From an uncultured Clostridia bacterium (GTDB lineage: Bacteria; Bacillota; Clostridia; Lachnospirales; Anaerotignaceae), in contig CALWGF010000014.1 in NCBI GenBank assembly GCA_944379995.1, positions 1-45,199 on the forward strand: DNA of 45,199 bases, written 5' to 3'. This document shows positions 8,123 to 16,806 of the stretch, piece after piece. Below the pieces are notes generated by a model. The model was given only the letters and a program-made list of their open reading frames with translations, did not search any database and was not told the origin of the DNA. Every line of letters starts with the position of its first letter. The stretch's first letter is position 1. Made by a program: the position numbers and the translations under genes.

Positions 8123-9484
8123 ATGGATAACTTGAAAGCAATTATTCTTGCTGCTGGTGAAGGTACAAGAATGAAATCAAAAATGCCTAAAGTTTTACAT
8201 CAGATTTTAAATAAATCTATGGTAGATTATGTTATAGATGAGGCTTCTAAATGCGGCTCTGAAGATATTTGCGTTGTTATTGGTCATAAAGCAGATATGG
8301 TTAGAGAAGCTATTGGAGAACAAAAAGTAAAATTTGCCATTCAAAAAGAACAGCTTGGTACAGGTCATGCTGTTATGCAGGCTGAAGATTTTATTGACGA
8401 AAATAAGGATATCGTTATACTATATGGTGATACTCCTTTAATAACAGCCGAAACAATAGAAAAACTTGTTGCTTTCCACAGAGAACAAAAAAATGGTTGC
8501 ACAATAGTTTCTGCAATAGTTGATAATCCAACAGGATATGGTCATATTATAAGAAATACTGATGGAAGTTTTAAAAAGAATGTTGAACATAAAGATGCAA
8601 CAGATGAAGAAAAACAAGTAAAAGAAATAAATACAGGTATATATTGTTTTGATGGTGCAAAACTTAAATCTGCACTTAAAAAACTTACAAATAATAATGC
8701 TCAGGGAGAATACTATCTTCCAGATACTTTGGAAATAATACTTAATGATGGAAGTAGTGTAAATGCTATGACAACAGATGATGTTACTGAGTTTTTTGGT
8801 GTTAATTCAAGAGTTCAGCTTGCTGAGGCAACAGAACTTATGAAAAAAAGAATAAATAAAAAACTTATGGAAAATGGTGTTACAATTATCGACCCAGCAA
8901 ACACATATATTGATGCTGATGTTACAATAGGTTGTGATACAATAGTATATCCAGGTTGTGTAATAGAGAAAAATACTGTTATTGGAGAAGATTGTAAAAT
9001 TGGACCTAATGCTAGAATAACAAATATGATTATTGGAAATGGAGTTAAATTCCAAGCTTCAACAGGTATGGATTCAAAAGTTGGAGATAGAACAACAGTA
9101 GGTCCATATGCTTATATAAGACCAAATTCAAATATTGGTGAAGATGTAAAAGTTGGAGATTTCGTTGAAATTAAAAATTCAAATGTAGGTAATGGAACAA
9201 AGATTTCACACCTCACATATGTTGGTGATACTGACTGTGGAGAAAGAATAAATTTCGGTTGTGGTACTGTTACTGTAAATTATGATGGAAAAAATAAGTT
9301 TAGAACAGTTATAGAAGATGATGTATTTATAGGCTGTAATGCAAACCTTGTTGCCCCTGTAACACTCAAAAAGGGCTCATATGTGGCGGCAGGTTCTACA
9401 ATAACAAAAGATGTTCCAGAAGACGTTTTAGCTGTTGCAAGGGCTAGACAACAGATAATTGAAGGCTGGACAAAAAAGAAATAA
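8123..9484 (+). CDS. glmU: bifunctional UDP-GlcNAc pyrophosphorylase/glucosamine-1-P acetyltransferase
   Basis: Cytosolic enzyme that acetylates glucosamine-1-phosphate and then transfers UMP to give UDP-GlcNAc, the precursor of peptidoglycan used by MurA (also in this window). The N-terminal nucleotidyltransferase domain (about 1-230) opens with LAAGEGTRMKSKMPKVLH and contains QLGTGHA and YGDTPL. The C-terminal left-handed beta-helix (about 250-450) shows hexapeptide repeats and the acetyltransferase active-site stretch EIKNSNVGNGTKISHLTYVG. 453 aa is standard. ATG 8123 is set by GGAGG at 8112-8116. prs follows 90 bp downstream, the order glmU-prs seen in many Firmicutes. Confidence 0.96.
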   Translation: MDNLKAIILAAGEGTRMKSKMPKVLHQILNKSMVDYVIDEASKCGSEDICVVIGHKADMVREAIGEQKVKFAIQKEQLGTGHAVMQAEDFIDENKDIVILYGDTPLITAETIEKLVAFHREQKNGCTIVSAIVDNPTGYGHIIRNTDGSFKKNVEHKDATDEEKQVKEINTGIYCFDGAKLKSALKKLTNNNAQGEYYLPDTLEIILNDGSSVNAMTTDDVTEFFGVNSRVQLAEATELMKKRINKKLMENGVTIIDPANTYIDADVTIGCDTIVYPGCVIEKNTVIGEDCKIGPNARITNMIIGNGVKFQASTGMDSKVGDRTTVGPYAYIRPNSNIGEDVKVGDFVEIKNSNVGNGTKISHLTYVGDTDCGERINFGCGTVTVNYDGKNKFRTVIEDDVFIGCNANLVAPVTLKKGSYVAAGSTITKDVPEDVLAVARARQQIIEGWTKKK

Positions 9485-9574
9485 TTAACAATAGTATGTA
9501 AATTTAAAAATTTATATAATAAACCATTAAAACCATTAATTAAACTAACTAAGAATTAGGGGGACACAGAAATC

Positions 9575-10534
9575 ATGGTGTATACTTCAAGAAGCAACAT
9601 TAAAATCTTTGCTTGTAACTCAAATATTGAACTTGCAAAGTCAATTGCAAAAAGTTTAGGATTATCACTTGGAGATGCTGAAGTTGGACATTTTAGCGAT
9701 GGAGAAATTTCAATGAAAATAAATGAAACTATCCGTGGTGCTGATGTTTATATAATTCAGTCAACTTCATATCCTGTAAATGATAATCTTATGGAGCTCC
9801 TTATAATGATTGATGCTATGAAGAGAGCTTCAGCAGGAAGAATAACAGCAGTTATTCCTTACTATGGTTATGCAAGACAGGATAGAAAAACAAGAGCAAG
9901 AGACCCAATTAGTGCAAAACTTGTTGCAAATCTTCTTACATCAGCAGGTGCTAACAGAGTTCTTACAATGGACCTTCATTGTGCACAAATTCAAGGATTT
10001 TTTGATATTCCTGTTGATAACCTTGTTGGAATTCCATTACTTACAAACTATTATCATGAGAAATACGGTGATGATTTAAAAGATTTTGTTGCTGTTTCTC
10101 CAGACCTTGGAAGTGTTGGAAGAACAAGAGCTTTTGCTACAAAACTTGATATTCCTCTTGCAATCATTGACAAGAGAAGACCAAAAGCAAATGTAAGCGA
10201 AATTATGAACATTATTGGAAATATCGAAGGTAAAAGAGTTATTATAGTAGATGACATGATAGATACAGCAGGAACAATAACAAATGCAGCTAATGCTCTT
10301 AAAGAAAGAGGAGCTATTGAAGTTGATGCTTGTTGTACACACCCTGTATTATCAGGTCCAGCTATTGAAAGAATTGAAAAATCAGCTATTGATGAGCTTC
10401 TTATTCTTGATACAATTGAACTTCCAGAAGAAAAGAACCTTTCAAAAATTAAAAAGGTTTCAGTTGCTCAGATTTTTGCAGATGCTATTAATCGTATTCA
10501 CGAAGGTATATCAGTTTCAAAATTATTTGATTAA
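9575..10534 (+). CDS. prs: ribose-phosphate pyrophosphokinase (PRPP synthase)
   Basis: Makes PRPP from ribose-5-phosphate and ATP. PRPP feeds nucleotide synthesis and also the HisG/HisZ enzyme encoded later in this window. Class I features are visible: FSDGEI at residues 40-45, the flexible-loop [17 protein letters not shown] at 95-111, [11 protein letters not shown] at 133-143, the KRR at 200-202 and the PRPP-binding loop [14 protein letters not shown] at 222-235. At 319 aa it is full length. ATG 9575 has AGGGGG eleven bases upstream. It ends in a strong terminator. Confidence 0.96.
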   Translation: MVYTSRSNIKIFACNSNIELAKSIAKSLGLSLGDAEVGHFSDGEISMKINETIRGADVYIIQSTSYPVNDNLMELLIMIDAMKRASAGRITAVIPYYGYARQDRKTRARDPISAKLVANLLTSAGANRVLTMDLHCAQIQGFFDIPVDNLVGIPLLTNYYHEKYGDDLKDFVAVSPDLGSVGRTRAFATKLDIPLAIIDKRRPKANVSEIMNIIGNIEGKRVIIVDDMIDTAGTITNAANALKERGAIEVDACCTHPVLSGPAIERIEKSAIDELLILDTIELPEEKNLSKIKKVSVAQIFADAINRIHEGISVSKLFD

Positions 10535-10540
10535 TAATTT

Positions 10541-10577
10541 AAAAATAGTACAGACTAATGTCTGTACTATTTTTTTT
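10541..10577 (+). terminator. terminator after prs
   Basis: A 15-bp perfect stem, AAAAATAGTACAGAC/GTCTGTACTATTTTT with a TAAT loop, runs into a T tract. Confidence 0.92.
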
Positions 10578-10588
10578 ATTTTCATAAA

Positions 10589-10618
10589 TAGGTATTTATG
10601 TACAAAAATAAATACCTA
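10589..10618. repeat. 11-bp inverted repeat upstream of ldhA
   Basis: TAGGTATTTAT (10589-10599) and ATAAATACCTA (10608-10618) are perfect inverted arms around an eight-base loop. No T tract follows on either strand, so it does not look like a terminator. It lies in the 377-bp gap between prs and ldhA. Farther on, AATAGAT-TGT-ATCTATT (10747-10763) is a second perfect inverted repeat. Either could be a regulator site; neither matches an operator I can name. Confidence 0.5.
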
Positions 10619-10810
10619 AATAAACATTGAATATTGAATACAAAACTTTAATTGAGTATTTATTAACAAAATACAATATTATATAAAGGCAGTTTTTACA
10701 TAAACTTAACTTAATTTATAGTAAAAACGGAAAAATATTTTGTTTGAATAGATTGTATCTATTTATGCAATACTTACAATAGACCCTCGGTTAATTATAT
10801 ACTAGGGTTA

Positions 10811-10839
10811 TTGACAAAGATTAGTTTTTGTATTATATT
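10811..10839 (+). promoter_or_regulatory. strong sigma-A promoter of ldhA
   Basis: A perfect TTGACA (10811-10816), an exact 17-bp spacer and TATATT (10834-10839). Transcription should start near 10846, giving a leader of about 65 nt. This is one of the strongest promoters in the window. Confidence 0.85.
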
Positions 10840-10855
10840 GTTAAAAGTAAGACAA
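10838..10855. promoter_or_regulatory. candidate Rex (redox) operator
   Basis: TTGTTAAAAGTAAGACAA overlaps the -10 and presumed +1 of the ldhA promoter. Against the clostridial Rex consensus TTGTTAA-N4-TTAACAA the left half matches fully and the right half in its last four bases (11 of 14). Rex represses fermentation genes, lactate dehydrogenase included, when NADH is low. The match and the position are seen; binding is inferred. Confidence 0.5.
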
Positions 10856-10911
10856 AGCAATTTAAAACGTAAATATTACTATTTATAATTTTTAATAGGG
10901 AGGCTTTTAAA

Positions 10912-11892
10912 ATGAAAATAGCATTTTTTGACACAAAACCTTATTTCAAGGATACTTTTGGTCCTTTAGCTGAAAAATATGGATATGAAATAACTTTCTT
11001 TGATGAAAGATTAACTCCAGAAACAGCTAAACTTGCAGCAGGACATGATGCAACATGTTCTTTCGTTAATGATGAAGTTCCAGCAGAAGCAGTTAAAACA
11101 CTTAAAGAAGTTGGTGTAAAAGTTATACTTCTTCGTTGTGCAGGTTTTGACAGCGTTGACCTTGACGCAGCAAAAGAATGCGGTCTTCCTGTTCTTAGAG
11201 TTCCTGCTTATTCACCAGAGTCAGTTGCAGAACAAGGTGCTGCTTTACTTTTAGGAGTAAACAGAAAAGTTCATTTATCATATAATAGATCAGTTAAATT
11301 CAACTTTAACATTGCTGGATTAGATGGTATTGGTCTTTATGGAAAAACAGCTGGTGTTATTGGTACAGGTAAAATTGGTAGATGTATGATTAACATATTA
11401 AAAGGTATGGGAATGAAAGTTATTTGTTATGATGCTTTCCCTGCTAAAGATAGTGGTCTTGAATATGTAGACCTTGACACACTTTATAAAGAATCAGATG
11501 TAATTTCATTACATTGCCCATCTACACCAGAAACACACCATATGATTAATGCTGAATCTATTGCAAAAATGAAAGATGGAGTTATTATTGTAAACGTTGC
11601 TAGAGGTGCTCTTATTGATTCTGAAGCTCTTATTGATGCTGTTGAGTCTGGAAAAGTTCGTGGAGCAGGTCTTGACGTTTGTGAAGTTGAACATGATTAC
11701 TTCTTTGAAGATAGAAGCAATCTTGAAAAACATGACCCAACACTTGCAAGAATGCTTTCAAACGAAAATATCCTTCTTACAGGACATCTTGCATTCTTAA
11801 CAGATACTGCTTTAAATGGTATTGCAACAGTTACTCTTGAAAACTTAAAAGCTTTTGAAGAAGGCAAAGAACTTGTTAACCAAGTAAAATAA
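10912..11892 (+). CDS. ldhA: D-lactate dehydrogenase (D-2-hydroxyacid dehydrogenase)
   Basis: NAD-dependent reduction of pyruvate to D-lactate, which recycles NADH in fermentation. The D-2-hydroxyacid dehydrogenase fold is clear: the Rossmann loop GTGKIG at residues 151-156 with the NAD-selecting Asp174, and the catalytic triad Arg231 (NVARGALID), Glu near 258-260 (DVCEVE) and His292 (TGHLAFLT). The DxCEVEHDYFFEDRS stretch is typical of D-LDH rather than glycerate or phosphoglycerate dehydrogenases. 326 aa is normal. Start ATG follows GGGAGG. It is monocistronic, with a strong promoter, a Rex-like operator and a strong terminator, which fits a highly expressed redox-controlled fermentation gene. 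Confidence 0.88.
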   Translation: MKIAFFDTKPYFKDTFGPLAEKYGYEITFFDERLTPETAKLAAGHDATCSFVNDEVPAEAVKTLKEVGVKVILLRCAGFDSVDLDAAKECGLPVLRVPAYSPESVAEQGAALLLGVNRKVHLSYNRSVKFNFNIAGLDGIGLYGKTAGVIGTGKIGRCMINILKGMGMKVICYDAFPAKDSGLEYVDLDTLYKESDVISLHCPSTPETHHMINAESIAKMKDGVIIVNVARGALIDSEALIDAVESGKVRGAGLDVCEVEHDYFFEDRSNLEKHDPTLARMLSNENILLTGHLAFLTDTALNGIATVTLENLKAFEEGKELVNQVK

Positions 11893-11906
11893 TATATTTT
11901 TTATAT

Positions 11907-11941
11907 AAAAAAGATACCGAATTTTTCGGTATCTTTTTTTT
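11907..11941 (+). terminator. terminator after ldhA
   Basis: GATACCGAA/TTCGGTATC with a TTT loop, extended by A/T pairs to 15 bp and followed by T. Very strong. Confidence 0.92.
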
Positions 11942-12136
11942 GTCTAATAAGGAACAAAAATATATTATTTTACGTCTATAATCAATAAAATGTAGTTTTG
12001 TAAAGAAATTGAAAGAATAAATTGTAAGCTAATATGTTTAATTAAAAATTATTTTATGATAAAATTAATAAAAATATAATATTTTTATTGGTGTTATACA
12101 TGATTTTATATATGAATAATGAGGAGGGGACGTTTT

Positions 12137-14365
12137 ATGAAACGTAAAATAGCTTTAGCAATGGCAACACTTATGGCTTGTTCAACTGCCGTTCCTACTT
12201 TTGGTGCTATAAATTTTAAAGATATTGATAATGTGCCATGGCAAGGAGCACAACAATTTATAAATAGAGCTGGAGAGCTTGAAATTATGGTTGGTGAAGT
12301 AATCGATGGAGAAAGATACTTCAGAGCTAAAGATAATGTTACTTGTTTTGAAACTGTACAACTTGTATACAGTCTTTTACAAAAAACAAATAATTTAAAA
12401 AGTACAAGTGGAGTAGAAAGTAAATGGTCTTATGTTATGAAACAGCTTGGAGTTCCAGAATGGGCATATCCAAGTATTTCATATTCTCTTGAATATGGTA
12501 TAGTTTCTATGGCTGAAGTTGGTAAATTTATAAATACTTCAAAAAATACACATAATTATGCAAGCCGTGAAGCAGCAGCTGTAATTCTTGGAAAAGCTAT
12601 GACTGTAAAATATGAGCTTGACCCAAATGCAAAACTTACATTTAATGATGCTTCATCTGTAAATTCAACAAGTGTTCAATATGTTGAATTACTTTCACGA
12701 CTTGGAATTTTCCTTGGTGATAATAATAATAACTTTAATCCTAAAGTGGCTATAAATAGAGCAGAAATGGCTACAATTATAACAAAAGCATATGATAAAA
12801 TGAATACAGGTTCTTCAACAGGAGGAAATACTGGAGGAAATACAGGAGGACAAACACCAGAAACTCCTTCAACAACAACTATTTCTTCAGGAAGTGTTAT
12901 ATCTGTTAGTGATATGGGTTCATCTTATCTTGTTACAATATTAAAGAATGATGGACAAAAAATAGGATTATTTGCAAGTTCTTCAACAAAAGTAAATAAT
13001 ACAGGTGGTGGAGCTTCTACATATACAGCTCTTTCAACAGGTGATGCTCTTTCAAATATAGTTTATAAAGGTGCTGATATATCTAGTCTTACAATAAATT
13101 ATGATGCTGACCCAGGGCTTAATCAAAGTATAGATGGAACAGTAAAAGGAACAATAGATGAGTTCTATAATGATATTATATACATAAATAAAAGTACAGG
13201 TGGAACAGCAAAATATAATCTTAATGTTAATTGTGAGTATATACTTGATGGTAAATCAGTTTCACAGAAAAGTATAGCTGATGCTATGGAAGATAACAGA
13301 GTAGATGTTTCTGTAAGTATTAATGTTAAAGGTGAAGCTGTAAAACTTGATTGTACAACAAAAGAAAGTGATTATATATATGGTGAACTTAAGGATATAT
13401 CAAAAAGTGGTGCAGAAATAAAGAAATCAGGAAGAACTACAACAACAGATTATGAATGGACAAATGGAGATTTTGATGATGTAACATTCTATCTTGAGAA
13501 TAAATCAGCTGATTATTATGATATAGTAGATGCTTTTGATAAAGAAAAAAATATATATGTTAAATATGTTACTGATAGTAAAGATGATATTAAAAAACTT
13601 TATGCTTCAAAATATGACCTTGAAGATGATGACGATGATGAAGATGAACTTAAAGGGACAATAAACGATATAAGAAAAGGATATATAAGTTTTAAGAAAT
13701 CAGGTTCAAGTTCATATAAAGAATATGACTTTGAAGATGAAGATGTTGATAATGCAACATTAAAACTTGATGGAAAAACATATGATTATTATGACTTTAG
13801 AGATTTAATTGATGAAGATGGTCCATTCTCAGCTACAATAGAACTTAATAAATATGATGAAGTAACAAGAGTAATTGCAACTTCAAGTTCAAGTTCTTCA
13901 TCAGATACATCAGGAACAATAAAAAGTATGTCATCTTCTCAAATAGCAATAGGCTCAAGTTCAAATAAATTTGATTTTGCAAGTAATGTATCTGTTACAA
14001 TAGATGGAAATGATAAGTATAATTTGAGTGACCTTAGAGATTTTGTAGATGATAGTGATATTACAATGGAAGCAAGTCTTACAGTTAAATCTGGAAAAGT
14101 AACAGGTATAAAAGCTCATATGAAAGAGGTTAAAGGAGAACTTAGAAATTTTGATGTAAGACGAGGAGAACTTGATGTTAGAACAAGAAATAAAAAGACT
14201 ATGACTTTTGATTTTAAAGCATCAACACTTACTGTAAAAGGTGATGAAAGAAGTGTAGACGACCTTGATTATTATATGAACGAAAAAAATAGGGATTATG
14301 AAGTTAAATTAGAAGTTGATTCTTCAAATGGTTATGCTAAAACTATTGATGTAACAGAAATATAA
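12137..14365 (+). CDS. SLH-domain cell-surface protein with repetitive C-terminus
   Basis: Exported wall-attached protein of 742 aa. Residues 1-24 are a signal peptide (basic MKRK, hydrophobic core, cleavage near FGA). Three S-layer-homology modules follow at about 25-80, 105-160 and 165-222; these bind secondary cell-wall polymer. A Gly/Thr/Pro linker (about 225-250) leads to a long domain region in which a unit beginning G-[TE]-[IL]-x-x-[IFM] recurs near residues 338, 416, 507, 593 and 667, 74-91 residues apart, each followed by a beta hairpin ending in a YxF/YDF/FDF-like strand. A poly-acidic run sits near 497-504. The C-terminal family is unknown to me. ATG 12137 has GAGGAGGGG. No covalent anchor motif is present. 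It may be an S-layer or S-layer-associated protein. Confidence 0.85.
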   Translation: MKRKIALAMATLMACSTAVPTFGAINFKDIDNVPWQGAQQFINRAGELEIMVGEVIDGERYFRAKDNVTCFETVQLVYSLLQKTNNLKSTSGVESKWSYVMKQLGVPEWAYPSISYSLEYGIVSMAEVGKFINTSKNTHNYASREAAAVILGKAMTVKYELDPNAKLTFNDASSVNSTSVQYVELLSRLGIFLGDNNNNFNPKVAINRAEMATIITKAYDKMNTGSSTGGNTGGNTGGQTPETPSTTTISSGSVISVSDMGSSYLVTILKNDGQKIGLFASSSTKVNNTGGGASTYTALSTGDALSNIVYKGADISSLTINYDADPGLNQSIDGTVKGTIDEFYNDIIYINKSTGGTAKYNLNVNCEYILDGKSVSQKSIADAMEDNRVDVSVSINVKGEAVKLDCTTKESDYIYGELKDISKSGAEIKKSGRTTTTDYEWTNGDFDDVTFYLENKSADYYDIVDAFDKEKNIYVKYVTDSKDDIKKLYASKYDLEDDDDDEDELKGTINDIRKGYISFKKSGSSSYKEYDFEDEDVDNATLKLDGKTYDYYDFRDLIDEDGPFSATIELNKYDEVTRVIATSSSSSSSDTSGTIKSMSSSQIAIGSSSNKFDFASNVSVTIDGNDKYNLSDLRDFVDDSDITMEASLTVKSGKVTGIKAHMKEVKGELRNFDVRRGELDVRTRNKKTMTFDFKASTLTVKGDERSVDDLDYYMNEKNRDYEVKLEVDSSNGYAKTIDVTEI

Positions 14366-14376
14366 TTTTTAAATAT

Positions 14377-14404
14377 AGGAGTATGTTTCTGCATACTCCT
14401 TTTT
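14377..14404 (+). terminator. terminator after the SLH protein
   Basis: AGGAGTATG pairs with CATACTCCT around a short loop, then TTTTTG. Confidence 0.87.
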
Positions 14405-14478
14405 GTTGTAAAAATAAATAAAATATATCATATTATTTTATATAAAACATAGAAAAGAATAAAAATCAGTAATTTATA

Positions 14479-14508
14479 TTGACAATAATAATAAATAAAG
14501 TACATAAT
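14479..14508 (+). promoter_or_regulatory. promoter of the FAD oxidoreductase gene
   Basis: A perfect TTGACA (14479-14484), 18-bp spacer, CATAAT (14503-14508). The expected start is near 14515, directly at the palindrome described next. Confidence 0.7.
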
Positions 14509-14513
14509 AAGAT

Positions 14514-14529
14514 GTTTTGTGCACAAAAC
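14514..14529. promoter_or_regulatory. 16-bp perfect palindrome at the transcription start
   Basis: GTTTTGTGCACAAAAC is a perfect two-fold symmetric sequence that begins six bases after the -10. A bound dimer would block initiation, so it is a good candidate operator. I cannot assign a regulator: the half-site TTTTGTG resembles Rex half-sites, but the spacing between halves is zero rather than four or more. Confidence 0.55.
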
Positions 14530-14577
14530 TATTAATAACAATACAGGTGATTTTAATTTTCGGAGGTGTATTCTCAT

Positions 14578-15966
14578 ATGGTTATAAAAAAAGATTATGA
14601 TGTAGCTATTATTGGTGGTGGTATAGGTGGTATAATGAACGCCTATCGTTTAACAGAAAAAAATCCGGAACTAAAGGTTGTTATAATAGAAAAAGGTCAT
14701 ACAATAGAAAAAAGAATATGCCCTATTGTTGCAAAAAAAACAGATAAGTGTATAAAATGTAAATCTTGTGCTATTATGGAGGGCATGGCAGGAGCAGGAG
14801 CTTTTTCAGATGGTAAATATGTAATATCAACTGAATATGGTGGCTGGCTTACAGAGTTTCTTGAGCCAGAGACTGTTATAAATTATATTGAACAAGCTGA
14901 TGAAATACTTGTTAAATATGGTGCTACAACAGAAAGATTTATGCCAGATAATGAACTTAAGAAAATTTGTATTCAACATGATTTGCATATGAGTCAAGCA
15001 CAACTTAAACATCTTGGTACAGATAGCAATTTTGAAACTATGAGAAAACTCATTGTTGCAGTAGGTGAAAGATGTGATATACTTTCTGATACAGTTGCTG
15101 TTGATGTCAATAAAGATACAAAAGAAATAATAATTTCAGATAAAGACGGTAATAAGTGTATTTCTGCCGAAAATATAATATTTGCTGTTGGTAGAGTAGG
15201 AAGTAGATTTTTCTCTAAATGGTGTGAAGAAAATAATATACCTTTAAAAAATAATCAAGTTGATATAGGTGTTCGTGTTGAATTACCTTCTATAATATGG
15301 GAACATTTTTCTAAGAAAATTTATGAACCTAAAATATGGTATAGAAGTAAAAGATATGGTGATACAACAAGAATGTTTTGTTTTAATGAAAGAGGTAGTG
15401 TTGTTACTGAAAATACAGATGGTGTTCTTACTGTAAATGGACATTCATATAGAGATGCTTCAAGAAAAACACAAAATTCAAATTTTGCACTTCTTTCTAC
15501 AATACGTTTTACAGAACCGTTTAAAGAACCTATTGAATATGCAAGACATGTTGCAAGCCTTGCTAATTTAATAAGTGGTGGAAGTGTTTTAGTACAGCGT
15601 CTTGGAGACCTTGAAAATGGAAGAAGAACAGATGAAAAACGACTTGCACAATCTACAACAAGACCAACAATGAATGCAGTTGCAGGTGATTTAAGTCTTT
15701 GTATACCAAAAAGACAACTTGATAATATTGTTGAAACACTTCACGCTTTAGATAATATAGCACCGGGTACAGCTAATTATGATACTTTACTTTATGGTAT
15801 AGAATGTAAATACTATTCTGCAAGACCTAAAACTGAAGAATTTGAAATTGAAGGTTGCAAAGGAATATATGCTATTGGTGATGGAGCAGGATTTACTCGT
15901 TCACTTTCTCAAGCTGCTGCAAATGGTCTTTATGTTGCAGATATTATACTTAATAAAAATAATTGA
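14578..15966 (+). CDS. FAD-dependent oxidoreductase (COG2509 type)
   Basis: A 462-residue flavoprotein of the conserved FAD-dependent dehydrogenase group COG2509; the reaction is unknown. The Rossmann motif IIGGGIGG is at about residues 11-18, followed by the acidic end of strand 2 (IIEKG). Next comes a family-typical cysteine cluster (Cys48, Cys58, Cys61, Cys64; CIKCKSC) and GAGAFSDGK near 73-81. IFAVGRVG near 202 and IYAIGDGAGFTRSLSQAAANG close to the C-terminus are the second FAD-binding elements. The C-x9-C-x2-C-x2-C spacing could hold an iron-sulfur cluster, which is inference. ATG 14578 follows CGGAGG; an in-frame GTG lies inside that SD. It stands alone between its own promoter and terminator. 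Confidence 0.85.
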   Translation: MVIKKDYDVAIIGGGIGGIMNAYRLTEKNPELKVVIIEKGHTIEKRICPIVAKKTDKCIKCKSCAIMEGMAGAGAFSDGKYVISTEYGGWLTEFLEPETVINYIEQADEILVKYGATTERFMPDNELKKICIQHDLHMSQAQLKHLGTDSNFETMRKLIVAVGERCDILSDTVAVDVNKDTKEIIISDKDGNKCISAENIIFAVGRVGSRFFSKWCEENNIPLKNNQVDIGVRVELPSIIWEHFSKKIYEPKIWYRSKRYGDTTRMFCFNERGSVVTENTDGVLTVNGHSYRDASRKTQNSNFALLSTIRFTEPFKEPIEYARHVASLANLISGGSVLVQRLGDLENGRRTDEKRLAQSTTRPTMNAVAGDLSLCIPKRQLDNIVETLHALDNIAPGTANYDTLLYGIECKYYSARPKTEEFEIEGCKGIYAIGDGAGFTRSLSQAAANGLYVADIILNKNN

Positions 15967-15973
15967 TTTTTAT

Positions 15974-15995
15974 CCGGCTTTATGCCGGTTTTTTT
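15974..15995 (+). terminator. terminator after the FAD oxidoreductase
   Basis: CCGGC/GCCGG with loop TTTAT, then seven or more T. A short but G/C-rich stem. Confidence 0.85.
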
Positions 15996-16007
15996 ATTAT
16001 TTTAAAT

Positions 16008-16036
16008 TTTACAACATATGTTAATTTTAGTATAAT
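16008..16036 (+). promoter_or_regulatory. promoter of the wal operon
   Basis: TTTACA (16008-16013), exact 17-bp spacer, perfect TATAAT (16031-16036). It is about 60 bp before walR and lies directly after the upstream terminator. Confidence 0.78.
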
Positions 16037-16095
16037 TAAATTTAGTTGATATATAATATTAAAGAGCCTTTTGTTTATAATTTTGGAGGTAATAT

Positions 16096-16788
16096 ATGAG
16101 CAAAAAAATACTCGTTATTGACGATGAAAAAGCTATTGCTGATATTATAAAATTTAATCTTAAAAAAGAAGGTTATGATGTAATTACAGCCAATGATGGT
16201 GAAGAAGGTATTACAAAGGTATTTACAGAAAATCCAGACCTTATACTTTTAGATATTATGATGCCTAAAGTAGATGGTTATGAAGTTTGTAAAAAAGTAA
16301 GAGAAAAAATTTCTACACCTATAATAATGCTTACTGCAAGAGCAGAAGAAGTTGATAAAGTTCTTGGACTTGAACTTGGTGCTGATGATTATGTTACAAA
16401 ACCTTTTGGTATACGTGAGCTTATTGCTAGAGTAAAAGCTAATTTAAGAAAATATGATGCTATTTCACAAAAATCTCAAATTTCAAATAATATAATATCT
16501 TTTGGAAAACTTGTTATAGACCTTAATAGATATGAAGTGAGAAAAGATGAAAATGTAATTGACCTTACATTTAGAGAATTTGAACTTTTAAAATTTCTTG
16601 CACAACAAAAAACACAAGTTTTTTCAAGAGAAATACTTCTTGAAAAAGTTTGGGGATATGAATATTTTGGTGATGTAAGAGCTGTTGATGTTACTATAAG
16701 AAGGTTAAGAGAAAAAATTGAAGATGACCCAAGCAAACCTTCTTATATACTTACTAAAAGAGGTGTAGGATATTATTTTAATGGTTGA
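16096..16788 (+). CDS. walR: response regulator WalR (YycF/VicR), OmpR family
   Basis: DNA-binding regulator of the essential WalRK system that controls cell-wall turnover genes in low-GC Gram-positives. Receiver domain 1-120: acidic pocket Asp9/Asp10, phospho-acceptor Asp53 (LLDIMMPK), Thr80 and Lys102. The winged-helix OmpR/PhoB domain is at about 132-229, with [20 protein letters not shown] and RGVGYYF, the WalR-type effector signature. 230 aa is standard. The order walR-walK-...-walJ further supports the assignment over PhoP-type paralogues. ATG has GGAGGT eight bases ahead. walK starts 18 bp after its stop. Confidence 0.93.
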   Translation: MSKKILVIDDEKAIADIIKFNLKKEGYDVITANDGEEGITKVFTENPDLILLDIMMPKVDGYEVCKKVREKISTPIIMLTARAEEVDKVLGLELGADDYVTKPFGIRELIARVKANLRKYDAISQKSQISNNIISFGKLVIDLNRYEVRKDENVIDLTFREFELLKFLAQQKTQVFSREILLEKVWGYEYFGDVRAVDVTIRRLREKIEDDPSKPSYILTKRGVGYYFNG

Positions 16789-16806
16789 ATTTGGAGTTTT
16801 TGAGTT

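Noticed and set aside
10284..10619. 111-codon open frame overlapping the prs 3' end on the plus strand
   Set aside because: It is an out-of-frame shadow of prs, rich in Leu/Gln/Lys, with no SD and it runs across the prs terminator.
12023..12040. TGTAAG-N6-TGTTTA upstream of the SLH protein as a WalR box
   Set aside because: The spacing is 12 rather than 11 bp and TGTAAG breaks the H position of the consensus, so the match is too poor.
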